This document shows positions 1 to 5,633 of a stretch of DNA of 8,785 bases, one piece after another. This stretch comes from an uncultured Sphingobacteriia bacterium. GTDB taxonomy: Bacteria; Bacteroidota; Bacteroidia; Chitinophagales; Chitinophagaceae. Positions within the stretch are counted from its first letter, which is position 1. Each line of letters begins with the position of its first letter. The DNA lies in assembly GCA_945957225.1 (NCBI GenBank), contig CAMFKK010000073.1, positions 1 to 8,785 of the forward strand, read 5' to 3'. Both the position numbers and the translations under genes were made by a program. A model generated the notes under the pieces. It did not search any database and was not told where the DNA came from. It was given only the letters and a program-made list of their open reading frames with translations.

Positions 1-1314
1 TTGATAAATCAAGGTATTATTCCTACTCAAAAAAGTCCTAATCATGATGGCATGGTTACAGCTTCCATTAAAACCAATAAAGCCAATTCCACCCCCATAA
101 TAGCCCCTTGCCGTTGGTTCAAAACTATCAATCAATTCCATGGCTTTGAACTTAGGCGCTCCGCTCAAAGTACCAGCAGGAAAGGTTTTTGCCAATAATT
201 CAAATGGATTTTGGTCCTGCTTCACCACTCCAGTTACCTCACTAACCAAATGAATCACATGGCTATAATACTGCACTTGTCTATAATGACTCACCACTAC
301 ATTTGAGCAACAACGGCTCAAATCATTTCTGGCAAGATCTACCAACATTACGTGTTCCGCATTTTCCTTAGCGTCTTGCAATAATTTTTCTGCCATGGCT
401 TTGTCCGTAGCATCATCCCCGGTTCTTTTAAATGTGCCTGCAATGGGGTGTACTACCGCTTTGCCATTTTGAATAATCAATTGCGCTTCCGGTGAAGAGC
501 CCATTAATTTATAATCGCCATAGTCAAAAAAGAACAAATAAGGAGAAGGGTTAACACTGCGCAATGCGCGATAGACATTAAATTCATCACCCGTAAAACC
601 TTGATTAAATTGTCTACTTAACACAATCTGAAATACGTCTCCCCTATAACAGGATTGAATTCCCTTTTGCACCATTTGCCGATAGTCTTCATTTGACATA
701 TTTGAATACTCATCCCCCTTAATTTGGAAAGGATATACTGGCACATCTTTGCTTTTAATCAAGGACTCCACCATTTGCAAATCAGAGTCAAGACCAGCAA
801 CTTTGTTCTCACAAAGAAATAACTCGTCCTTAAAATGATTAAACACAATCACATATTGGTACAATCGATAACGCATTAAAGGAATATCCGATGGCGTTTT
901 TTTAGCAGGATTAAACTGTATACTGTCAAAAAACTGAACTGCGTCAAAACTGGTATATCCATATAGCCCTTGTGCAAATACAGCTTCTTTTTCTTCAGCT
1001 GGAACAATGTCAAAATGCCGCATAAAATCCCATAAAGCATTTGGTGCATCCGCAGCATTTTGCAGTACAGCTTTTTCAGGTTTTTGACCTGGCCATTTAA
1101 ATTCCATGCTACTGGTAGAAGTCAGTTCCATGCCAGCTATAGCATTGACGCCTATAAAAGAATAACTATTCTCAGCCACATGATGGTCTGTACTTTCCAA
1201 CAATACAGTATCTCTAAAACGGTCTCGCAAACGCAGATAAATACCAACCGGAGTAAACACATCGGCTAGCATTCTTTTACTTACTGTTTCTAATTTGATT
1301 TTCTTAACTGACAT
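1..1314 (-). CDS. trpE: Anthranilate synthase component I (TrpE), 3' end cut by window edge
   Basis: TrpE, with the TrpG glutaminase, makes anthranilate from chorismate in the first committed step of tryptophan synthesis; it is cytoplasmic. Translating the minus strand from the ATG at 1314 gives 438 residues with no stop up to base 1, so only a short C-terminal tail (about 30 residues by family length, my estimate) lies outside. Visible motifs: LLES at 38-41 and NPSPY at 255-259, both parts of the tryptophan feedback site in characterised TrpE; GSSPE 272-276; PIAGT 290-294; the chorismate-binding signature EHVMLVDLARND at 320-331; GTLSGAPK 381-388; and GYYGGGIGF near 404-412. The LLES element and linkage to a Trp leader favour TrpE over PabB or an isochorismate synthase. 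The gene is preceded by a Trp-codon attenuator (leader 1416-1475, terminator 1354-1381), with 39 nt between the T tract and the ATG. trpG would be expected next, to the left. Confidence 0.95.
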   Translation of the reverse strand, partial: MSVKKIKLETVSKRMLADVFTPVGIYLRLRDRFRDTVLLESTDHHVAENSYSFIGVNAIAGMELTSTSSMEFKWPGQKPEKAVLQNAADAPNALWDFMRHFDIVPAEEKEAVFAQGLYGYTSFDAVQFFDSIQFNPAKKTPSDIPLMRYRLYQYVIVFNHFKDELFLCENKVAGLDSDLQMVESLIKSKDVPVYPFQIKGDEYSNMSNEDYRQMVQKGIQSCYRGDVFQIVLSRQFNQGFTGDEFNVYRALRSVNPSPYLFFFDYGDYKLMGSSPEAQLIIQNGKAVVHPIAGTFKRTGDDATDKAMAEKLLQDAKENAEHVMLVDLARNDLSRCCSNVVVSHYRQVQYYSHVIHLVSEVTGVVKQDQNPFELLAKTFPAGTLSGAPKFKAMELIDSFEPTARGYYGGGIGFIGFNGSCNHAIMIRTFLSRNNTLIYQ

Positions 1315-1353
1315 CTGATCTATTTTCTTTGAGTATACTGTTTTGATTGGGAT

Positions 1354-1381
1354 AAAAAAAGCCCCGGCAAATTGTCGGGGC
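1354..1381 (-). terminator. trp attenuator: intrinsic terminator in the trpE leader
   Basis: On the minus strand the arms GCCCCGACAA (1381-1372) and TTGCCGGGGC (1370-1361) can pair, with a six-base G+C core GCCCCG/CGGGGC, one G-U pair and a tiny loop, followed directly by seven T residues (1360-1354). It lies only 39 nt upstream of the trpE ATG and just after a Trp-rich leader ORF, so it would block trpE transcription unless disrupted. On the plus strand it is not followed by a T tract, so it is directional. It is separate from the DinB terminator at 1524-1564, which already closes the upstream gene. Confidence 0.88.
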
Positions 1382-1415
1382 TCTGAATTTATTTCAAAAA
1401 GTATTGGCTATGCCA

Positions 1416-1475
1416 TTACAATCCCCGTAAAGAGTTTGTATGCCACCACCAATATTTGTTTGTTATTTGTTTCAT
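1416..1475 (-). CDS. trpL: trp leader peptide, 19 codons, three consecutive Trp
   Basis: The minus strand from the ATG at 1475 reads MKQITNKYWWWHTNSLRGL and ends at TAA (1418-1416). Three adjacent TGG codons in a 19-codon ORF are very unlikely by chance. The position, 35 nt before a GC-rich terminator that itself sits just before trpE, is the textbook arrangement of a Trp sensor. The peptide need have no function of its own; its translation reports the supply of charged tRNA-Trp. No Shine-Dalgarno sequence is seen, which is usual in Bacteroidota. A second mini-ORF, with its ATG at 1504 and TAG at 1480-1478, ends 2 nt before this start and might be translated if transcription begins further upstream. 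Recognised by architecture, not by sequence homology to the enterobacterial TrpL. Confidence 0.87.
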   Translation of the reverse strand: MKQITNKYWWWHTNSLRGL

Positions 1476-1482
1476 TGCTATG

Positions 1483-1514
1483 CAAAGATGGTAGAGAATT
1501 GCATTTGAACCAAA
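1483..1514 (-). promoter_or_regulatory. Candidate Bacteroidota-type promoter for trpL-trpE
   Basis: On the minus strand TTTG (1514-1511) is followed after 20 nt by CATCTTTG (1490-1483). This matches the Bacteroidota -7 consensus TAnnTTTG at five of its six fixed positions and has the expected spacing from a -33 TTTG. It lies after the DinB terminator and before the leader ORF, where the trp promoter must be. A start a few bases past 1483 would leave only about 3-5 nt before the leader ATG, so the leader would be nearly leaderless. A weaker alternative -7 box, AAATTTTG, lies at 1518-1511. Confidence 0.4.
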
Positions 1515-1523
1515 ATTTTCTCT

Positions 1524-1564
1524 AAAAAAAACAAAACCGCCTTGAACCAGGGGGCCAAAGCGGT
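1524..1564 (-). terminator. Intrinsic terminator of the DinB-family gene
   Basis: The minus strand holds ACCGCTTTG (1564-1556) pairing with CAAGGCGGT (1544-1536), nine pairs including one G-U, around a C-rich loop. The T-rich run TTTTGTTTTTTTT follows (1536-1524). It starts 24 nt after the stop codon of the DinB-family gene. It insulates that gene from the trp leader, so trpE needs its own promoter. Confidence 0.85.
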
Positions 1565-1588
1565 AAACACTATGAGAAAACCAAATAA

Positions 1589-2071
1589 TTATTTACTATC
1601 TGCCGTAAATCCATATACTACTGGATTCTTTCCTCCCATGGCACGTACATAAGCAGACAACTGACCACGATGATGAATCACGTCAAAAAAGAAAAACCAC
1701 ATCATGCTGCTTCTTGGAAGGGTAACAAAGGGTTTGCCCTCTATTAATAATTCAACGGTTTCATTTTCCCAGGCTTCAATACTGGTATTGTTCAAAAGGG
1801 TAGTCACTTCATTCCAGAAGATCTCCATTTGGTAGGCCGCCATGGCACTATCCATAAAGTCAAAATCCAGTGTTTCATCACAGGTATTGAATTGGAGGAT
1901 GGTTTTAAAATCCACCATATGGGACAATAAATGAGACACTATTTCTCTGGCTGTTCTATTTACTGGATGGGGTTGATATACCAATCTATCTGAGGGTAAA
2001 GCTTGAATCATGGCAATGGTGGCCATTTTTTCATTGTTCCAGCAGGCTTTGAAAAAATCTAAATTATTCAT
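1589..2071 (-). CDS. DinB-family putative metalloenzyme
   Basis: This is a 160-residue protein starting at the ATG at 2071 (MNNLDFFKACWNNEKMATIA). It has the DinB/YfiT four-helix pattern: an N-terminal helix, then SHLLSH with H47 and H51, and a C-terminal helix with HHRGQLSAYVRAMG (H133, H134). In the family three histidines from these two places bind a divalent metal. Members include thiol-dependent transferases and damage-induced proteins of unknown substrate, so no specific reaction can be assigned here. It has no signal peptide or membrane segment and is probably cytoplasmic. An in-frame ATG at 2113 would add 14 residues (MACQLDRSSYKNDH); the inner start fits the usual family length better. 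The gene appears monocistronic, with its own terminator at 1524-1564 and a divergent neighbour (DUF2147). Confidence 0.85.
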   Translation of the reverse strand: MNNLDFFKACWNNEKMATIAMIQALPSDRLVYQPHPVNRTAREIVSHLLSHMVDFKTILQFNTCDETLDFDFMDSAMAAYQMEIFWNEVTTLLNNTSIEAWENETVELLIEGKPFVTLPRSSMMWFFFFDVIHHRGQLSAYVRAMGGKNPVVYGFTADSK

Positions 2072-2171
2072 GTGGTCATTTTTATAGCTAGACCTATCCA
2101 ATTGGCATGCCATGAATACAAAGCCTTGATTATCAATATTTTTTTAACAATTCAACTAATTAGATTATTCC

Positions 2172-2187
2172 CAAAATTGGAATTTTG
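2172..2187. repeat. Perfect inverted repeat upstream of the DUF2147 gene
   Basis: CAAAATT-GG-AATTTTG is a perfect 7-bp inverted repeat with a 2-bp centre. The loop is too short for an RNA hairpin, so if functional it would be a dimeric protein-binding site. It sits about 85-100 bp before the DUF2147 ATG, just upstream of the candidate promoter. In such AT-rich sequence it may also be chance. Confidence 0.3.
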
Positions 2188-2188
2188 A

Positions 2189-2219
2189 ATTGAAAATGGG
2201 AAAAGTACTCCTAAGTTTC
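2189..2219 (+). promoter_or_regulatory. Weak candidate promoter for the DUF2147 gene
   Basis: ATTG (2189-2192) is followed after 19 nt by TAAGTTTC (2212-2219). The latter matches TAnnTTTG except for the last base, and the first box is an imperfect TTTG. Transcription would start near 2223 and leave a leader of roughly 48 nt before the ATG at 2271. The boxes are degenerate and were found only by eye. Confidence 0.3.
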
Positions 2220-2270
2220 AACAAGATTTGTTTGTAGCGGGTGATTGCTGCAAATTTGAAAAAAAATGCC

Positions 2271-2714
2271 ATGAAGCTATTTAAACCGTTGCTACTATTT
2301 GCACTTGCTTTTGTAGTCAGTTCAAAATCGCAAGCCGGTGTTGGACCTGATGATGTGTTGGGTACCTGGTTAAACTCAACCGGAAAGGGGCATATTCAAA
2401 TATTTAAACAGGGCAATGCCTATTATGGAAAACTTGTTTGGCTAAAAGAGCCCAATGATGAGGCAGGAAAACCCAAAACGGATAAAAACAATCCCGATGC
2501 CAGTTTAAAAGCCAAACCCATTTTGGGATTACAAATTTTGAAAGGCTTTCTATTTGACAAAGATGAATGGAACGGTGGAAAAATTTATGATCCACAAAAT
2601 GGCAAGGAATACAAATGCTATATGAAAATGAAAGATGCCAATACGCTCTTGGTAAGAGGCTATATTGGCATCGCAATGGTAGGTAGAACAGAAACCTGGA
2701 CCCGAATTAAATGA
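2271..2714 (+). CDS. Exported DUF2147-family protein
   Basis: This is a 147-residue protein with an N-terminal signal peptide (MKLFKPLLLFALAFVVSSKS, likely cleaved after A22), so it is exported to the periplasm or beyond. The mature part shows the DUF2147 pattern: GVGPDDVLGTW near 23-33, an AYYGKLVW segment, P-rich D/N-containing linkers, ILGLQILKGF, a GGKIYDPQNGKEYKC strand pair and a terminal GRTETWTR. The family is a small lipocalin-like beta-barrel of unknown function. I chose the ATG at 2271 because it directly begins a signal peptide; an in-frame GTG at 2241 would add ten charged, non-signal residues. It is the only plus-strand gene here and converges on hisB; its TGA (2712-2714) touches the hisB stop codon with no room for a terminator. 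Confidence 0.85.
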   Translation: MKLFKPLLLFALAFVVSSKSQAGVGPDDVLGTWLNSTGKGHIQIFKQGNAYYGKLVWLKEPNDEAGKPKTDKNNPDASLKAKPILGLQILKGFLFDKDEWNGGKIYDPQNGKEYKCYMKMKDANTLLVRGYIGIAMVGRTETWTRIK

Positions 2715-3854
2715 TCACAAAATCCCTTTAGTAGACGGCAAGTGATTGGAGAATGGATCTCTTTTCACTGCCATACGTATTGCTTTGGCAAATGCTTTGA
2801 ATATAACTTCTATTTTGTGGTGCTCATTATCTCCTTTACAACTTATATTCAAATTGCATTTAGCGCCATCACTAAAACTCTTGAAGAAATGGTAGAACAT
2901 TTCTGTTGGCATTTCTCCAATTTTTTCGCGGTTGAATTCAGCGTCCCAAACCAACCAATTTCTACCGCCAAAATCAATTAAAACCTGTGCCGATGCCTCA
3001 TCCATGGGCAAGGCAAATCCATAACGTTCCATACCACGTTTGTCTGCCAATGCTTTTGCAAAAGCTTCTCCCAACGCTATTCCTGTATCTTCAATGGTAT
3101 GGTGTTCGTCTATATGCAAATCACCCTTGGTATGAACGGTTAAATCCAATTTTCCATGTCGGGCAATCTGGTCAAGCATATGGTCAAAAAAACCTAGGCC
3201 GGTTTGAATATCGGCCTTGCCAGAACCATCTAAATTCAAAGCCACAAGAATCTTGGTTTCATTGGTATTGCGCTCATGTACTACTTGCCTAAGTCCCAGT
3301 TTCAAAAACCGATAGATCTCTTCCCAGTCAAGGGTTTCCAAGACAACCGTTTCTTTTAAAGCATCCATGCTATCTGCCACTTCTGCTCCACCCAAATTTG
3401 GATCTGCATTGAGCCAAATGGCTTTGGCACCAAGGTTTTTGGCTAATTGCACATCGGTGATTCTATCTCCAATCACATAGCTATTGGCTAAATCATATTT
3501 GGTTGTATCTAAGTATGCCGTTAACATGCCAGTTGCTGGTTTACGCGTAGGCAGGTTCTCCTGAGGAAAACTTCTATCAAAGTGTGCAGCGGCAAAATGA
3601 ATACCCTCATTGGCCAAGGTTTCCATAATAAAATCCTGTACCGGCCAAAATGTTTTTTCAGGAAAAGAAGCCGTACCCAAACCATCTTGATTACTCACCA
3701 TCACTAGCTCATAGTCTAGTTCCTTGGCAATTAACCCTAAGTATTGAAATACACTAGGGTAAAAACTCAGTTTTGAAAAATCGTCAATCTGATAAGTGGG
3801 TGGAACTTCATTAATAATGGTTCCATCCCTGTCTATAAATAAAACTCTTCGCAT
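2715..3854 (-). CDS. hisB: Bifunctional histidinol-phosphatase / imidazoleglycerol-phosphate dehydratase (HisB)
   Basis: One 379-residue protein carries two histidine-pathway activities. Residues 1 to about 165 are a HAD phosphatase: DRDGT with D8 and D10, SNQ 54-56, RKP with K105, and GDRITD 129-134. From about residue 193 to the end is IGP dehydratase: FDHML 223-227, DEHHTIED 249-256, LPMDEA 282-287, EHHKIEVIFKAF 344-355 and the typical end LPSTKGIL, so it is complete. The phosphatase loop that in E. coli HisB holds a structural zinc (Cys92, His94, Cys100, Cys102) reads HFDRSFPQENLPTRKP here. By my alignment all four ligands are replaced (D93, S95, L101, T103), so no zinc site is expected. 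The ATG at 3854 follows the cytochrome c stop codon after 1 nt, implying translational coupling. No terminator follows. Confidence 0.95.
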   Translation of the reverse strand: MRRVLFIDRDGTIINEVPPTYQIDDFSKLSFYPSVFQYLGLIAKELDYELVMVSNQDGLGTASFPEKTFWPVQDFIMETLANEGIHFAAAHFDRSFPQENLPTRKPATGMLTAYLDTTKYDLANSYVIGDRITDVQLAKNLGAKAIWLNADPNLGGAEVADSMDALKETVVLETLDWEEIYRFLKLGLRQVVHERNTNETKILVALNLDGSGKADIQTGLGFFDHMLDQIARHGKLDLTVHTKGDLHIDEHHTIEDTGIALGEAFAKALADKRGMERYGFALPMDEASAQVLIDFGGRNWLVWDAEFNREKIGEMPTEMFYHFFKSFSDGAKCNLNISCKGDNEHHKIEVIFKAFAKAIRMAVKRDPFSNHLPSTKGIL

Positions 3855-3855
3855 A

Positions 3856-4278
3856 TCATTTTAATTTTGCCCTTATGGCTTTCACTTCTGCCACTGTAAC
3901 AGCAGATGCTTTATTAGACCAACTATTCCTTATATAGGTTAGCACATCGGCAATTTGTTGGTTATTCAAATCAGCTTGCGGGGCCATATTATTGCTATAA
4001 TATTCTCCATCAATCTCTACCCTCTCTGAATACCCTTTTAATACAATTCTGATCAATTTTGCTTTGTCAGCTGCTATTACTGCAGAAGCGCCATCCAAGG
4101 GTGCATTAAGCCTTGGAACACCGCCACCATCTACTTGGTGACAGGTCAAACACCTACTTATATAAACCGCTTTTCCATTGTCCATTACCAATTTATTAAT
4201 GGGCTTGGCTGTTTGAGAAAAACCATTAACAGCAAAATTTAACACCCCCAAGATCAACAATCCCCTTGCAGTTTTCAT
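3856..4278 (-). CDS. Small exported c-type cytochrome, partner of the sugar dehydrogenase
   Basis: This is a 140-residue protein with a signal peptide (about residues 1-22, ending NGFSQ) and one haem c attachment motif, CLTCH (C43, C46, H47). The probable axial methionine is M98 in NNMAP, and a C-terminal helix VLTYIRNSW is typical of class I cytochrome c domains. It should act in the periplasm as a one-electron carrier. Its ATG follows the stop codon of the upstream dehydrogenase gene after 2 nt, and hisB begins 1 nt after its own stop. The pairing with a PQQ-type dehydrogenase suggests it takes electrons from that enzyme and passes them to the respiratory chain; this is inference from gene order. 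Nothing in the protein relates to histidine synthesis. Confidence 0.9.
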   Translation of the reverse strand: MKTARGLLILGVLNFAVNGFSQTAKPINKLVMDNGKAVYISRCLTCHQVDGGGVPRLNAPLDGASAVIAADKAKLIRIVLKGYSERVEIDGEYYSNNMAPQADLNNQQIADVLTYIRNSWSNKASAVTVAEVKAIRAKLK

Positions 4279-4280
4279 GA

Positions 4281-5579
4281 CTATTTACCGTTGTACATGA
4301 TTCTATAAATGGTTCCCTTGCTATCATCCGAAACATATAAAGAACCATCTGGTCCTTGGGCCAAACCGCATGGGCGATGCTGTGCCCCCCTTGTTCCTGT
4401 TACCACTTCTACACCTGCAAAACCATTGGCAAAGACTTCCCATTGACCCGTTGGCTTACCATTTTCAAAAGGTACAAAAGCCACATAATATCCTTCCTGA
4501 GGTAAAGGAGCCCTATTCCATGAACCATGGAAAGCTACAAATGCCCCATTCTTGTACCTAGCAGGAAACTGATTTCCTGTATAAAACAAAAGGGCATTGG
4601 GTGCCATATGCGCAGGAAACGCTATAGCCGGGTCTTGGAATGCGGGATCCGTAGATACTTTTTTACCATCACCTCCATATTCAGGTGCAACAATTTTTTG
4701 CTTTAATTCAGGGTCATAATAGACATAGGGCCATCCAGCATTACTACCTTCTTTGATGGCATACATGGTTTCTGCAGGTTTTTCTGCATTGGTTTTTTGA
4801 TCATATAAATCGGGAAACAAATCATGCAATTGATCCCTTCCGTGTTGCATCACAAATAACTGCTTGTGCTGCTTGTTCCAATCCAGACCAACTACATTGC
4901 GCAAACCAGTTGCATATCTTTTTCCATCGCCATAGCTTTGGTTGGTTTTTTCAGCGTCAAATTTCCAGATACCTCCAGCTGAATCTAAAATGGGGCAAGG
5001 CATCATACCCTTAGAGCCTTTTTGTCTGTCTTTTTCCTGACAGGAATTAGAATAGGCACCAATATTCACATAAATATTTCCCATACCATCTAAGGCAATG
5101 GATTTAGACTCGTGTTGTCTTCTATTAATTAAACCTGTGACAATTTTTTGTGGAGACATGGGGTTTACCAAAGAACCATCCGGCTTTAACATATACCTAA
5201 AAACTTCTTCATCTGATGATGCATACAACCATTTACCACTGATGGCAATACCAGTTCCACCAAAATCGCCAAAAGCGCCCTTTTCTTCTGCCCTGCCATC
5301 ACCGTCATTATCACGCAGCACAACAATACCTTTTCCATTTACTAAACGAGAAAGCTTTACATAAATAGTTCCTTTTTCTGTAATGGCAATATGTCTTGCC
5401 CTACCTACACTATCAGCCACTTTTAATGCGCCAAAACCAGCTGGCAATTTTAAACCGGCATTGTCTGCATCAGGCAAAATGGCTTTATTGGCCAATTTGG
5501 TGGAATCGCCCCATAGGGCAAATAGTTGGGAAATAGAAAGGCAAAGCGCCAAAAGGCTTAAGGAAATGCTTTTTCTCAT
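4281..5579 (-). CDS. Exported PQQ-dependent sugar (sorbosone-type) dehydrogenase
   Basis: This is a 432-residue protein with a signal peptide (about 1-21, MRKSISLSLLALCLSISQLF...). The rest fits the six-bladed beta-propeller of the soluble glucose/sorbosone dehydrogenase group (GSDH, COG2133). Evidence: the KLPAGFGALKVADSVGRARHIAI start, an acidic loop RDNDGDG 89-95 that could bind calcium, QHESKSIALDGMGNIYVNIG 155-174 aligning with the catalytic-histidine strand of soluble glucose dehydrogenase (candidate H156), GLRNVVGLDW 225-234, GSNAGWPYVYYDP 278-290, FVAFHGSWNR 347-356, and HRPCGLAQGPDGSLYVSDD 401-419. C180 and C195 flank a variable loop and might form a disulfide. The substrate cannot be told from sequence. 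The gene starts 54 nt after hisC with no terminator seen, so it is probably in the his transcript, and it is followed after 2 nt by the cytochrome c gene. Confidence 0.88.
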   Translation of the reverse strand: MRKSISLSLLALCLSISQLFALWGDSTKLANKAILPDADNAGLKLPAGFGALKVADSVGRARHIAITEKGTIYVKLSRLVNGKGIVVLRDNDGDGRAEEKGAFGDFGGTGIAISGKWLYASSDEEVFRYMLKPDGSLVNPMSPQKIVTGLINRRQHESKSIALDGMGNIYVNIGAYSNSCQEKDRQKGSKGMMPCPILDSAGGIWKFDAEKTNQSYGDGKRYATGLRNVVGLDWNKQHKQLFVMQHGRDQLHDLFPDLYDQKTNAEKPAETMYAIKEGSNAGWPYVYYDPELKQKIVAPEYGGDGKKVSTDPAFQDPAIAFPAHMAPNALLFYTGNQFPARYKNGAFVAFHGSWNRAPLPQEGYYVAFVPFENGKPTGQWEVFANGFAGVEVVTGTRGAQHRPCGLAQGPDGSLYVSDDSKGTIYRIMYNGK

Positions 5580-5633
5580 GTTGGGTATTTTGGGTTTCTT
5601 GCTTGAGCCATGAAATTACAAATCAAAATAGAA

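Larger units (their letters stand above)
1354..1480 (-). promoter_or_regulatory. Trp leader region: ribosome-controlled transcription attenuator of trpE
   Basis: The region combines a leader peptide with tandem Trp codons, alternative pairing segments and an intrinsic terminator. Segments seen on the minus strand: TATTGG (1454-1449), overlapping the first Trp codon, is complementary to CCAATA (1407-1402). CGGGG (1427-1423), in leader codons 17-18, is complementary to CCCCG (1380-1376) in the 5' arm of the terminator. Inference: with scarce charged tRNA-Trp the ribosome stalls at codons 9-11, leaving CGGGG free to capture the terminator arm, so trpE is read. With ample Trp the ribosome reaches the stop codon, covers CGGGG, and the terminator forms. 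The antiterminator core is only 5 bp plus two flanking U-A pairs, so the exact pairing is less certain than the existence of the attenuator. Confidence 0.75.
2072..2270. other. Divergent intergenic region between the DinB and DUF2147 genes
   Basis: About 200 AT-rich bases separating two divergently transcribed genes, so promoters for both should be here. It contains a candidate plus-strand promoter and a perfect 7-bp inverted repeat (listed separately) and a 10-nt palindrome TGGCATGCCA (2103-2112). That palindrome falls inside the optional N-terminal extension of the DinB gene. I found no convincing promoter for the DinB gene and no RNA gene. Confidence 0.6.

Noticed and set aside
1..1314. 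Absence of a long closed reading frame at the left edge, suggesting a broken trpE
   Set aside because: Hand translation of the minus strand from 1314 to 1 shows a continuous 438-codon frame with all TrpE motifs in order; it simply has no stop codon within the window.
1478..1504. 8-codon minus-strand mini-ORF (MQFSTIFA) just before the Trp leader peptide
   Set aside because: It overlaps the likely -7 promoter box and has no Trp codons. It matters only if transcription starts further upstream, so it is not listed as a gene.
1343..1525. 60-codon plus-strand frame over the trp leader
   Set aside because: It is antisense to the leader and terminator, has no family resemblance, and reads through hairpin sequence.
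2404..2676. 90-codon minus-strand frame inside the DUF2147 gene
   Set aside because: The plus-strand protein has a signal peptide and family pattern, while the opposite frame has odd composition and no motif; a shadow frame.
2987..3292. 101-codon plus-strand frame opposite hisB
   Set aside because: Antisense to the conserved IGP dehydratase domain and without coding features.
5580..5633. Possible internal promoter or small ORF between hisC and the sugar dehydrogenase gene
   Set aside because: The 54-nt spacer has no paired TTTG / TAnnTTTG boxes that I can support and no hairpin; an 11-codon ATG frame in it has no other support.
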